From: Aricia agestis
Taxonomy: Eukaryota; Arthropoda; Insecta; Lepidoptera; Lycaenidae
NCBI RefSeq assembly: GCF_905147365.1
Contig: NC_056417.1
Span: 5,602,501 to 5,666,500 of the forward strand
Reading direction: 5' to 3'
DNA: 64,000 nucleotides
Positions 47,501 to 57,866 of the stretch are shown in pieces. The translations under genes and the position numbers were made by a program. The stretch's first letter is position 1. The number at the start of each line of letters is the position of its first letter. Under the pieces are notes generated by a model. That model did not search any database. It saw only the letters and a list, made by a program, of their open reading frames with translations, and had not been told where the DNA came from.

Positions 47501-50500
47501 CGTAGTCGTTCACAGACTACTCCAGTGTCCCCGAATCCAGCAGCAGTGGTGGCAACTGACCTGCCACCTGGATATGGTATGTATATTTATTTTGTAACTA
47601 TGCCCATATGAGCGACTGTAATGTCAACAATTTCAATGTCACATCAACTACACCAGTGTTTTTATACCTCTGAAGCTTCTGGAGGGGGGGGGTCGCCAGA
47701 AGTTGAGATAAACTATTTCAGTAATAAAACTACAAAGATGAAACATATTGCTAATAATATTAAGTAGCATAATTTCATCAAAAGCAATAATAAAAAAAGC
47801 AGGCCAACAAATCTACAATATTTTTTAGGTCTCATAAGTCCAGTTCTTATTATTCAGTGTTAGCTTATTCATATGCATTAAGTTCTTATTGTATTTGCAT
47901 TGTAAGTAATGTTATATTATGCTCTACTTCGCACGTTGATTGCGTCTATGGGGTACTAAAATAATGCATTACAATTAAATATAAAACAATCAGCCACGCT
48001 AAAAATACGTGATTAGACTTACAATTGATATGACTAACGCTCTGAAGGTGAAATCGATTTCTAGGCGTGATGTTGATGTAAATATGAACAGTATGTTGGT
48101 TGTGTTAAAATGCTATTCTCTCTTTAGCTTTTCTTCGTCTGACGTACTGGAAAAGTTACACAACAAAGGCAGCGGAACTTGAATAATACACTGCATAAAC
48201 ATTATTATTAAAAATAAACGGAAACCGACATTTTTCTGGGTGGAAATTGGCGTCATTACTTTACGTCACAAATATAATCAAAATATTTCAGTACTACCAG
48301 ATTCAGATTGAAAGCAAATAAAGATAAAGAAATAAGGACGCGTTTGACGGTAAATGTGATCTTAGTTTCAATTAAGAATTTTTACCCAAATTTTAAAATT
48401 CAAAAGAAAGGAAAATTTTAAAACCTCACATTTGACATTGACGTTTTTTTTTTCAGAGATGCGCACAACCGCCCAGGGTCAAGTGTACTTCTACAACAGC
48501 GCGACGGGCGCGTCGACGTGGCACGACCCGCGTGTCCCGGTACATCTGCGGCACCGCGCCTCCGCTGGCCCCCTGCCCCCGGGGTGGGAGATGCGCCACA
48601 CGCCGTCCGGACGACCGTACTTTGTAGACCACAACCATCGGACCACACAGTTCACTGACCCGAGGCTGGCTTTGGAGGCGAGGCTGGTGAGTAACTGCTT
48701 GTGTTAGACTTGACTTGACTTGACTTCTCTTTTACACAGATGAAAGAAAGAGGTAATTTGATATTTAATTATTATAAATATGATGCAAAGTTTACATCAA
48801 GTTATTGTTACACTTCAGGGCACCACGGAAGCTAGTACCCCGGTAGCTCCGCCCCCCGCGGCCACGCCCGCGCCGGCGGCGGCGGACACCGACGACGCCC
48901 TACCCAAATACAAGCGCGACCTGGCGGCAAAGGCGCGCGTGCTGCGAGCTGAACTGCAAGCGCTGCAGCCGCAGACTGGACATTGTCGAATCGAGGTATG
49001 AAAATTAATTGTTTAACCGTAGATTCATGGTGGATATTCATGTTCAAAAATAATGTATGTACAGTGTGTGTCTATTCTATTGAATATGTAAGAAATCATG
49101 TGAGCCTGCAGTTTTCGCGTAACTTTCTGCCGCGCACTGTAAAACTCTGGAACAAACTGTCACCAGCAGTATTTCCGAACCTATACAACCTGCAAATCTT
49201 CATGAGAGTATTTGTATATATCTTAAAAGGCCGGCAACGCACCTTCAGCTCTTCTAATGTTACGAGTGACCATGGGCGACGTTATTTGCTTTTCATTATT
49301 TATTAAGTTAATAGTTTGCTCATTTGCTCCCCTTATTTTATAAAAAAAAAGTCTTTTACTTCGAGACAGTCATAACAACAAACTCCATTTCTTTTAAGGT
49401 TATTGTATTTTTTAAATAAAATATGGTCAACTATCCCTGCCTATTTACTGAGTAACAATAATATTAGAATTCACCTATGCAATTTTTCTAATGCCTGTTT
49501 TTACCAACCGTCTCCTAACGCTAAGTGGTCCCCTAGCGGCCATTTAATAAAATTATACCCCACGTTCCAGATGACGTTAAAAACGCTCACGCTCAAGACC
49601 GTAGTTTTTCCTGTTCCACTAGCATGTGAGCGTCAGTGATACAAACCCAAGTGGAACGGATTATGGAGCGTTTTGAGAAAAGTTTAAAAAAAGAACATAA
49701 TATAAAAAATTTTTATACATACTAATGCCCGTTGCAGACGATGCGCAGTAGCTTGCGCAAGTACTAATACTAAGCATATATTTTCATCGTGTGAACGCAT
49801 TTTGCTTAGTGAAAGTGCGAGTGCAAGTTGCTTAGTAGCACTCGCTTTGGTCCTCGCGCAAGTGCGACTCATTTGCCCCCGCTCCGTCTACTTCGCCCCC
49901 GCGCTACTTCACTGGTCATCGTTTGAACATGCGTTGACCAGTACTAGCGCCAGTACTAGCGCCATTTCAGTCTGTTTGTTGTTTTGGTAAAGATGTAGAA
50001 ACCTACCACTAGATTGTTGGGGAGTTGGTTGTTCTATTGAGTCTCAATGTTTTAAGTTTGTAATTAAAAATGAGTAAATGGAATTCAGACAAAACTATAC
50101 AGTTTTCCTTTTTCTAAATTCTGTATTTCCTGCATCAGTTCCTCTGCTATCACTTCATTTAGCTCTTGAATTAGGCACTTAAAAAGTTTATTCAAAACCA
50201 TACGCTTGTCCATGGTTGCCTACTATGCACTGGCACTATACAAAGCTACTTCGCGTGATCTTTTTACGTTTGAACGCTGGCGCAAGTACCTGCGCAAGTA
50301 CTCGCGCAAGCTACTGTGCATCGTCTGCAACGGGCATTACATTGAACAGAACTCTGATATTACGATCCTTTTCTTGAAGTCGTAAATAAAAGTAGGTAAT
50401 TGTTTATAGTTACATATTTTATTTTACAAATAAAATACATAATAATATATTTGTTTCGTTTTTAGTATTACATTTTTTTACATAAGTAATCATATTTTAA

Positions 50501-53500
50501 TATACATAGTTAAACTTTTATTATATTTCAGTTTTCACATTGAATCATATTTCAATAACAAACCACATACTTTGCATATTGACTATTGTCACATAAAGTT
50601 TTTAAGTAACAATACCGCGTAATGCTAAGTCAACAGGTACGACTCAGGAGAGACGAAAATTAGTACTTATTATATTTTATAAGAAATCAAATTTTGACCT
50701 TTCATTTAAAACAATTTCTTTTCCAATCAAAATATTTTATTACTTAAATATTATTTAATATTATAATACCTATTTCAATAGGCTCGAGATAGAGGCGCAT
50801 GTGTCTGATAACTGATTTGAATTGTAAAACTGTACTTGTTAATAATTATTGAATGTACCTTTTCTGAATAATATATATATATATCATTTGCATTTAACTT
50901 CAGTGTTTAATTAAAGTCAGTATTCCCCACTACAGAGTTAGCAACATTAATATTTTTAGTAATGAAATAATATAAAGTTTTTTTGTCTCTACTCTCTCAT
51001 CAAAACTTTCCGAACATGGCTTTCGCGATATAGTTACGTTAAAATTAAAAAAAAAACTAGAACGACCACTTTGATCCATCTTCGTCGAGGGTCGTTTTGA
51101 GCGAAAATGATGACGTCATGAGTGACGTCATAGCAGCGATCAACACGACCGCGGTCGTCAAATGGAACGGCAGAAAGGGACGTTTTGAGCGTTTTGGTCA
51201 AAATTAACGTCTTCTGGAACGCAGCCATAGTGTAAATTGTAAACAAAAATATTTTTTGTGAATGAAGGCTTATCTTATCTATGCTATTTCCAGGTATCTC
51301 GCAACGAGGTTCTCGAAGAATCCTACCGGTTAGTCATGAAGTTGCGTGGCAAGGAGCTTCGGAAGCGGCTGCTGGTGAAGTTCCGCGGGGAGGAGGGGCT
51401 GGACTACGGGGGCGTGGCGCGCGAGTGGCTCCACCTCCTCGGCCGAGAGCTGTTCAACCCCCACTACGGCCTGTTCCAGTACGCTAACTCTGGGGATGAC
51501 AGATACGCGCTGCAGATTAATGCTGATTCTGGGGTGTGTGTTTTTTTATTATGTACTAGACGTACCGCGCGGTTTCGCCTGCGTAAAGAAGAAATTTCAC
51601 GGAAACCGTACATTTCTCCACAAAAATAGTCTATGTCCCTTCACATGGTTCTCCCTATATCTGTGCCAAATAACATAAAAATTGCTCCAGTAGTAAACAC
51701 TTTCAAATATTTTTTGCGTTTTTTTACAAATTTTCGTCTGTTCAGTCCTATTAGTTTTAGCATGATAATAATATATAGCCTATAGCCTTCCTCGATAAAT
51801 GAGCTATTTAATACTGAAAGAATTTTTCAAATCCGACCAATAGCTCCTGAGATAAGTCCGTTCAAACAAACAAACTCTTCAGCTTTATAATATTATTAAG
51901 ATAGATTATAATATTAGTATAGATTTATATTTGAGGTTTTTGTTGAGGCTTTCCATTTTATAATTATCATTCTAGATTTATACATTTCTTATTAGTTATT
52001 ATAAAAGCAGATCAACCCCGATTACATACCTGTTATTATTATTATTACAGACTTATAAATACTTTGTTATAATTCCAGATAAACCCCGAACATCTTTCAT
52101 ACTTCCACTTCGCGGGTCGCATACTCGGCGTGGCGTTGTTCCACGGCCACCAGCTGGACGCGGCGTTCACCGCGCCGTTCTACAAGCAGCTGCTCGGGCG
52201 GCCCATCACGCTGCGCGACATACGCGACGTCGACCCCGAGCTGCATAGATCGCTGTCGTGGATGCTGTGAGTGTTTTCCACTGTCCGTTCCTTCTGGGAG
52301 GGATGTAAATTTTCAATGTTTACTTTAGTAATACTAGAGTAATATTGATGTAGTTTTAAGTACATAGTTTATGCATATTTTTTATGATGAGTTTTCATGC
52401 GGAATTAGTGCTATAATAATAAAACAAAAGTCAGAGAACAGAACTCTAGAGGCTAATTATTAGAGATAGGTGTTTGAACATGTCATTTTCAGCGTTGCTT
52501 GATAAACTCTAAGCATATACAGTAGAATAATATGTTTGGCTTTTTTTAAGAAATTCTAAAGTGGTAGTGACGTCAGCTGATTATGAGTTTTCGTATTATG
52601 AAGGTGTATCCTGGATCCAAAGTCACTAAGCAGAATACATAAGTATTTACTGAAGAAGAAAATTTATTAGTGAAATTATTATTTTTTCAACTGGATTGTC
52701 CCATGTTTATGTTAATCTTAATCATAAAGTATTCGATAGTTTTAGAAATTCTTATCCAACAACCTAAAATAGCATACATGTTACAGATTCAGGGCCAGAT
52801 TTATCATCAAGTTGGTTCGTTATTGCCGTACCCCAACGCTGATCATCAATTTTTGCAAATTTAAACTTTTTAATTGGGACTTAACGCGACTTATTTAAGT
52901 TTTATTTAATTTATTTCTAATACAAGACGAGAAATTATTCGTGAGCTACAATGGTTTTTCCATCAGCATAACGCATTAGTTCAATTGTTTAAAATTGTTC
53001 TCGATCATATGCCATCTGATACTTACAATTAACATTTGTGGTGTGAATTTGGAAGAATCATGTTTTTCACATGGCCAACTTTATGTTGCCTGTTAATTCT
53101 TACACACATACTGCTGAATCATCGATCTAAGACAAATTTTAGAATAGAGATATTGAATTGTGCAGTTTTTCTCATGTTGAAGGATGTTTGTTTCAGAGAG
53201 AATAGTATTGCGGGCGTCATCGACACGACGTTCTCGGTGGAGTGTTCGTCGTTCGGCGCCGTGCGCAGCGTGGAGCTGCGGCCGGGCGGCGCGACCGAGA
53301 CCGTGACGGACGCCAACAAGCGCGACTACGTGCGGCTGTACGTGGCGCACCGGTTCACGCGCGGCGCCGAGCGGCAGTGGCTCGCCCTGCAGCGCGGCCT
53401 GGCCGACCTCATCCCGCCGCAGCTGCTGCGCCCGCTGTCCCCGCGCGACCTGCAGCCGCTGCTCGCCGGCCGCGCCGACCTCGACCCCGCCGACTGGCGC

Positions 53501-53845
53501 CGCCACACCCGCCTCAAGCACGTCAACCCCGACGCCCCCATCGTCGCCTGGTTCTGGGAAATCGTCGAGGAGTTCGACGCGGAGATGCGCGCGAGGCTGC
53601 TGCAGTTCGTCACCGGGTCGCGGCGCGTGCCCCTCGCCGGCTTCCGCGCGCTGCAGGGCTCCACCGGCGCCGCCGCCCCCCGACTGTTCACGCTGCATCT
53701 CGTCGCCGATGCCTCCCCCGACTCCCTGCCCAAAGCTCACACCTGCTTCAACCGTCTCGACCTCCCCCCGTACCCGACCAAGGAGAAGTTCCACGACAAA
53801 CTCAAGCAGGCCGTGCTCGAGACGGCCGGGTTTGCAGTTGAATGA
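22332..53845 (+). CDS. Smurf: Smurf (lack), C2-WW-HECT E3 ubiquitin ligase, 794 aa
   Basis: Smurf proteins ubiquitinate receptor-regulated Smads and their receptors, damping BMP/TGF-beta signalling; C2 binds membranes and WW domains bind PY motifs. Twelve coding exons join in phase: 22332-22386, 22485-22523, 22852-22993, 23413-23513, then the copy-B set 42081-42342, 46933-47130, 47473-47576, 48457-48686, 48819-48995, 51294-51533, 52079-52266 and 53197-53845 (2385 nt with stop). Copy-A exons 5-11 fit equally well in place of their B twins. Domains: C2 at about 16-115 (RNLARRDLFRLPDPFAKI, DPKWNTHYDLYL); WW1 about 187-216; WW2 about 296-326 (Tyr in place of the first Trp); WW3 about 341-373 (Phe in place of the second Trp); HECT about 440-794 (KFRGEEGLDYGGVAREWLHL; catalytic Cys762 in AHTCFNRLDLPPY; C-terminal FAVE). 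The last two substitutions are normal for Smurf. ATG at 22332 has A at -3. The length is close to vertebrate SMURF1/2 and shorter than the fly protein. The gene is interrupted by the duplication described separately. Confidence 0.93.
23726..23932 (+). mobile_element. hAT-like MITE ending at the duplication boundary
   Basis: It begins 'cagcctttctcaaagtgggc' and ends 'caaaataagtttgggaagc'. A reversed relative at 55258-55530 shares these ends and the motif 'cgataacacccccttgtggg' (inverse). CAG-TTTCTCAA...TTTGGGAA ends are typical of hAT-type MITEs; the 8-bp target duplication could not be verified. The duplicated block starts at 23924, inside its last bases. Confidence 0.6.
24925..25105 (+). mobile_element. 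Helitron-like fragment, short type (copy A, intron 5)
   Basis: 'cctcttcatgtccaaaccgc', 'tgaaccgattctgctgaaat' and 'ggaaggacataggatac' match 37598-37798. The ends are degraded. It is repeated exactly at 42410-42590. Confidence 0.6.
25182..25414. mobile_element. Foldback MITE (copy A, intron 5)
   Basis: 'ggtaaatgactagtagattg' at the left pairs with 'caatctattagtcatttacc' at the right. Inner arms 'attaatgttgctttaaaaa' and 'tttttaaagcaacattaat' also pair. Confidence 0.8.
25461..26258 (+). mobile_element. Helitron-like element, long type with internal repeats (copy A, intron 5)
   Basis: It starts TCTATACTAATATTATAATT and ends 'gcgagcaacagCTAG', with A before and T after. Inside, a unit of about 190 bp beginning 'gaacgcgctaatctcagg' occurs three times. 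An exact duplicate lies at 42946-43743. Confidence 0.8.
26590..27790. repeat. LINE/SINE tail fragments in Smurf intron 5
   Basis: Around 26590-26780 is a copy of the 'cctgtctgtctatctgtctc' / 'aggctgtatctcaagaactg' repeat. Around 27270-27620 is a reversed fragment of the 'actccgcc...' family. Around 27650-27775 is a tail with 'attagccggaacaaacagac' and a (GACA)n run. Boundaries are approximate. Exact duplicates lie 17,485 bp downstream. Confidence 0.5.
28123..28375 (-). repeat. SINE-like element (copy A, intron 5)
   Basis: 'ataagggggcaaacgagcaa' through the purine tract to 'cacgccggttttctgtgaaa' matches the other copies; the outer head is missing. Duplicate at 45608-45860. Confidence 0.8.
28427..29008. 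mobile_element. TIR element with internal tandem units (copy A, intron 5)
   Basis: TGGTCCAAATTTCCACCACT at the left and AGTGGTGGAAATTTGGACCA at the right are exact inverses, and pairing extends through 'aacgagac'. Two diverged units of about 180 bp (sharing 'atatttttgattgc' and 'ttataatgatt') lie inside. Duplicate at 45912-46493. Confidence 0.8.
31590..31858 (+). mobile_element. 3' end of a LINE, with the last residues of its reverse transcriptase
   Basis: The reading frame gives SLQFSRNFLPRTVKLWNKLS and PAVFPNLYNLQIF followed by LKGRQRTFSSSN. The 'FLPRT..LWN.LP..VFP..Y' pattern is typical of the C-terminus of jockey/CR1-like ORF2 proteins. It then continues into exactly the tail carried by the SINE-like copies. 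Duplicate at 49075-49343. It lies in Smurf intron 9. Confidence 0.7.
32240..32852. mobile_element. TIR element in Smurf intron 9 (copy A)
   Basis: ATGCCCGTTGCAGACGATGC at the left is the inverse of GCATCGTCTGCAACGGGCAT at the right. Arms continue as 'gcttgcgcaagtact' and 'agtactcgcgcaagc'. Flanks suggest a TA target duplication. Duplicate at 49725-50337. Confidence 0.8.
34071..34438 (-). mobile_element. Helitron-like element, inverted, in Smurf intron 10 (copy A)
   Basis: On the minus strand it starts TCTATACTAATATTATAATC and ends CTAG at 34071-34074. The flanks are A on the left and T on the right of the plus strand. It begins 22 bp after the end of exon 10. Duplicate at 51556-51923. Confidence 0.75.
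36853..38655 (+). CDS. Harbinger accessory protein, Myb/SANT-like, 252 aa
   Basis: Five exons join in phase: 36853-37062, 37148-37339, 37477-37532, 37840-37961 and 38477-38655. The N-terminal half (about 10-85) has three spaced tryptophans (QWNILIDFLEQHP, ESFRLWQEVANSL, EWSVYVSNYKSKLKKI). This is the pattern of the Myb/SANT-like or zeste-type DNA-binding domain found in the second gene of Harbinger elements. There it binds transposon ends and helps import the transposase. The middle is acidic and Pro-rich with a basic patch (RQRRQKRVR) that could serve as a nuclear signal. The C-terminus is helical and Ala-rich (MQRAAADAASAEGL). There are no stops or frameshifts. Intron 3 holds a Helitron-like insertion. 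Confidence 0.85.
37598..37798 (+). mobile_element. Helitron-like element, short type, inside the Harbinger
   Basis: TCCATACTAATATTATAAAT to 'gcggacgtcatCTAG', followed by T. It lies in intron 3 of the accessory gene, so it inserted into this copy or its recent ancestor. Confidence 0.8.
38086..38367 (+). repeat. 'ggccaagtgcgagtcgggct' repeat inside the Harbinger
   Basis: It has the 5' phrase 'ggccaagtgcgagtcgggct', 'gaagggttccgtacc', 'tgtatgggagccccc', then 'gacagacagacagac' and the end 'gtatggaaccctaaaaa'. It lies in intron 4 of the accessory gene, between exon 4 (ending 37961) and exon 5 (38477). Confidence 0.75.
39375..41056 (-). CDS. Harbinger transposase, HARBI1-like DDE nuclease, 367-370 aa
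   Basis: Six minus-strand exons: 41056-40826/7, 40703 (or 40695)-40507, 40419-40287, 40106-39962, 39869-39568 and 39479-39375 (TAA). Motifs in order: a HARBI1-type N-terminus (FVGLFRLNKSLCRDLI), a helix-turn-helix-like part (LSFYASGSYQRTIGASAHHK), the first catalytic Asp (GVIGCIDGTHIAI), the second Asp region (LSVDASHGGATHDSFIW), GDSGYALRPTMMTP, and the Glu block (ARNTVERCIGLLKSRWRCL). The spacing fits the DDE endonuclease of PIF/Harbinger. The exon 1/2 join needs care. The join that best fits the family (SSK|VLS) lacks a GT donor, whereas a canonical GT-AG pair (40827/40695) stays in frame with three residues fewer. No stop or frameshift was found, so it may be active. Confidence 0.87.
41341..41408. 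other. 68-bp filler between Harbinger and copy B
   Basis: It begins 'tccaggactcaggacaccga' and ends 'tttacgtatggaa'. It is not the continuation of Smurf exon 12, is not part of the duplicated block, and no relative was found in the window. Confidence 0.7.
41409..53304 (+). repeat. 11,896-bp direct duplication, copy B
   Basis: Identical to 23924-35819 wherever compared. It carries copies of all the nested repeats, at 42410-42590, 42667-42899, 42946-43743, 45608-45860, 45912-46493, 49075-49343, 49725-50337 and 51556-51923. At 53305 the Smurf exon simply continues, so B has the native 3' junction while A has the native 5' junction. Confidence 0.97.
42081..53845 (+). CDS. Smurf: Smurf exons 5B-12B (WW domains and complete HECT)
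   Basis: Exon coordinates are those given for the whole gene. Exon 12B (53197-53845) is a single large exon for the last 216 residues of HECT. It includes the C-lobe with WFWEIVEEFDAEMRARLLQF, GSRRVPLAGFRALQGSTGAA and catalytic Cys762 (TGC at 53744-53746), and it ends FAVE-stop. It is far richer in G and C than its surroundings, chiefly at third codon positions. That makes long spurious open frames on both strands. This is the only complete HECT domain in the window. Confidence 0.93.
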
Positions 53846-54960
53846 TACCACCCCGAGCGATCGACTTTTATCCGAGTGCTGTGGCTCCGTTGGACGTATT
53901 GGATATTATCGTGGAAATATGAGACTGACTCAGACAGAAATTGTCATGACAAGCTGATGGAAGGAGACGAATTGTGAGGTACGGGCTAATTAACGACAAT
54001 GATGAACCTAATTACTAAATAATAATTCTCAATGAAGTACTTCCATTTTATATGTTATTTCTACTCGAGTAAGGTATAGTCTGTCAAGAAAGTGAAGAAA
54101 TTAAACAGTGTCAACATCGTCGTGTCATCCCTTTTAAATCAATCTAAGAAAAAAGGGATGACACTACGATGCTGCCACTTTTTAATTTCTTCACTTTCTT
54201 GATGGTATAATTTTTTTTTTGTATTAAACTTGTTATACACTTACAGAAAGAAATGTGCACCATTATATTGCTTTTGTAACTGCAAATAATGCTCAAATAG
54301 CTATTATTTTTAATATTTTAGCCTTAAATTGTACTTAGATTTAAATTGTATGAATCCACAGAAAAAATGAATTTTAATAGTTATATGATTAGTCTCAGCC
54401 CTCTTTTAAATGCATAATATTATTTCTGTTTGTACATTTAGGTATAGAAGGAATCAAATACAAATAAATTAGGGTAAATTGAATCAATTAATATGCTTCG
54501 AGAATTATAATAATAATTATTTATTATTTTTAGGTAAATCAAAATATACCTTTTTAAAACATGCAGTACAAAGCACAAGCGTATTATTATGTCGTATTCA
54601 ATAGATGTAATTATTTCATAATATATTTAAAAGCAGTTTAAGGCCAACTTCTACTGCTGGTGCCTTATTATTTGATGATAATGTAAATATATAATTTTCA
54701 ATATATTGTATAATTTTTTATTAACAATGACACTTTGTTTATGTTAAACTCACATTACATCTATCAAAGTTTTATAGAAAATTAACAAAAGTGACTTGCA
54801 TGCATCACTGATATTTATAGCAAGAATGAGTGCCTTTATCTGTTTAATTTAAATATATATTAGTTGTAGGGCTGTATGACTGTTAGCTATATGAAATTAA
54901 TATGTATTAAGCTTAATTATTCGAAATATACCATGATATTTTTACACAATAAACGGCTAG
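53846..54960 (+). other. Probable Smurf 3' UTR
   Basis: AT-rich non-coding sequence after the stop. AATAAA occurs at about 54462 and 54948-54953 (acacaataaacgg). A strong hairpin element lies at 54074-54209. No other gene is visible. Confidence 0.55.
54074..54209. mobile_element. Foldback MITE in the Smurf 3' UTR
   Basis: 'gtcaagaaagtgaagaaatt' at the left pairs with 'aatttcttcactttcttga' at the right. An inner pair 'gtgtcatccctttt' / 'aaaagggatgacac' completes the stem. Confidence 0.8.
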
Positions 54961-56100
54961 TTTTATTTGGCTTTTAAAAATGTTTGTTCTTAGGCTGTAT
55001 ACAATGCATCAAAAAGCTGACGAAAATGAATGAGATTTAACATTGTTGTTATAACTCAAATTCTCTGTACCTTCATTGTTTCACAAGGGATCAATCAAGT
55101 CAAGTAATCAAGCATAATTTTTGGGTCCATCTTTATATCCACGATAAGTTTAAAATTCGTGTGGGCTTGAAAAACACGATTCTTGATAAAACAGCTGAAT
55201 ACGAACTGACAGGAGAGGAGATTCAGAACTCAAGAGTCTCGAGCATAGAGAAATAGGGGTTCCCAAACTTATTTTGTCTACCGGAACAAAATATTATGCT
55301 TTAGCGCCCCCCCCCCTTGTTTCAATTAAAAATGCATCCAGATGAAATAAATCATCCCCCAAGCCTCTACTGAACAGTCTACACACGACCCCATTTTTTT
55401 TCTGGGACCACACCGCCCCCTCTTTAGACCTTCAGCGCCTACAAGGGGGCGTTATCGCCCACATAGATTAAGGATATAGTATACCTCCATGATCGCCCAC
55501 TTTGGAAAAGACTGATATACATACACCGGATAGTCTCAATGTCTCAACCCAATGAGTTTCTAAAATACGTTACGTTAGTAACATAGAATATCATTGTCTC
55601 AACCACTCAACTCAAGTCACAGATTACTAGTATATATTTGTAGACTCAAGTCAAGAGTCAAGAGTGACAAGACTGAAGACCAACTCAAGAGTCAAGACTT
55701 TTTCTTCTTTTTTATTAATGGCTCCTTTGTGAGTCGCCAGTATCAGAGTCAAGACTTATCGCATACTCATCGTTTGTTGTCACTTGTCGCTGTCATAATA
55801 CTCATGTCACACAGATTTGTGAGTACTGAGTAATGACAGCTGATAGGTGAACAAATAATAACATTGTTGTGTGTTTGTTTCTTTATTGTTATCACTTTTG
55901 TAATCATTTTACTTATAAATAATATTTAAATTGATTATTTATCTTGGTACCCTTCAACTAACTAGTGTAACAGTGTGAAGCATAAAGTATTGAAAGATAC
56001 AAGTCTGAAGTCACAACATAAATAGTAAATACTTTTGTAACAAACTGCAGTCTTCAATACATTTTTGTATATATAACTAAAGTTGTGAAATAATATTAAA
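54961..56100. other. Intergenic region Smurf to asparaginase gene
   Basis: It holds a reversed hAT-like MITE (55258-55530) and a low-complexity run of 'actcaagtcaagagtcaaga' words (about 55540-55770). No exon or defined promoter can be supported. Confidence 0.5.
55258..55530 (-). mobile_element. hAT-like MITE, reversed relative of 23726-23932
   Basis: 'gttcccaaacttattttgtc' at the left and 'cgcccactttggaaaagact' at the right are inverses of the ends at 23726-23932. 'caagggggcgttatcgccca' is the inverse of its internal motif. Confidence 0.65.
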
Positions 56101-57781
56101 ATGCAACCAATTATAATAGTTCACGGTGGTGCTGGTGATATTCATGACAGCCGAGTGCAGGGCAAACTTGATGGAGTTAAAGTTGCAGTTTGTGCTGGCT
56201 ATAAAATTCTAAGCCAGGGCGGCAGCGCATTAGACGCAGTAGAAGCAGCAGTTGTATCAATGGAAAAAGATGAATATTTTAATGCTGGTTTGTAATTATT
56301 ATCCATTACATTTTTTTTTGCAAATTAAAACTGACAAAGTGCAAATAATGAACAATCTTATTTTTAGGATATGGCTCAGTCCTCAATCTGCGGGGAGAAG
56401 TTGAAATGGAAGCAAGCATTATGTGCGGACAGAATCTTAATGTTGGTGCAGTAACACTTGTCAAGAAGTTTCTTCATCCAATAAGCATAGCACATAAAGT
56501 TCTGACAGACTCTCCCCACTCATTGCTTGGTGCGGAAGGAGCTGAATTATTTGCTTTAGAGAAGGTACTAGATGATGCCCGCAACTCCGTTGCGCCAAAA
56601 TTCGTTTATCGCGTGGGAACCGTAAATTTTTCTGGGATAAACAGTATGTTATGTGATATGTCCTTTTCCGGGACACAAAGTATCTCCATGCCCAGCAAAA
56701 TCGATTCAGGGGTTTGAGCGTGAAGAAGTAACAGACACACTTTCGCATTTATAATATTAGTATGGATAATGGATGTATACCAATTCATATGTGACATTGT
56801 ATTTTGTATTCATACACATTGTACTTCGAGCCTTTTTATTAGTTTTTGTCACAGAAAAATGTAATATTTAGTATTTTTTCAGAGGACACAAAATGGTATT
56901 ATAGTATCAGGATTTGTATGATTTGCTTTGATATTTATATTAGTAGCAGAAGAGCTGAGAAAAGATGTCCCAACTCTATAACATCTTTGATGAACAATCT
57001 TTAATTTCAAATCTTTCAATTTCAGGAATTCCCAACAGTGCCTCCAGAGTCTTTGATAAGCGAAAATGCCAAAAAAGCTCTAGAAGACTTTCTACAACAT
57101 GGAGTATTTGGGAGAACTGAAATAGGAATTGAAAATAAGGTTGGTAAGGTATATATAAAATTTTTTATAAGTACTATCATAGTTTTATCATTTGATAATA
57201 GAATATCACTTGATACAATATGCTGTATTTTGTTATATGGCAATAAATAACAAAACAGTTTAGTAAACTGTTTCATTTACATACTGATAAGTTGTCTTGC
57301 GACAATAGCTTGCTAATTAGTAAATACTAAATTATACATACTAGAGATCGCCCAATGGTCGAAATTCGACCTTAGTTTCAACAACATTAGGACTACTACC
57401 TATATTGTAAAAAATATTGACTGGGACTCAGCTGATCTCAGACTGGCCGTGTAAGCATTGTCTAATAGTATCTTAGATTCAATAAAAAAAACTATAATCC
57501 ATTTTCAATTTGTCAACTTGTTGTCAACATACTTCAACCATAAATAAAAGAGTATAATTCGTATGTATAGGCTTGTCACTCAAAAATCTGTCATGTGTGT
57601 GTGTGTGTTGTAGTGTGTGTAATGTTTTATTTGTTAAAAAAATGTATGATTATAGCATAATTTCAAAATAATATTAGCTCGATGCACTCCTTCACCATAA
57701 AAACTATAACTGTGCAAAATTTCATGCACCTACTTTTCCCCATTTTTCGTATAAAGGGTTACAAAGTTTTTCGTTCGCGTA

Positions 57782-57866
<85 letters not shown>

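Noticed and set aside
53093..53851. 252-residue minus-strand ORF and other long ORFs overlapping the last Smurf exon
   Set aside because: They are shadows of a very GC-rich coding exon. The plus frame gives a textbook HECT C-lobe ending FAVE, while the others are Arg/Ala/Pro-rich without motifs.
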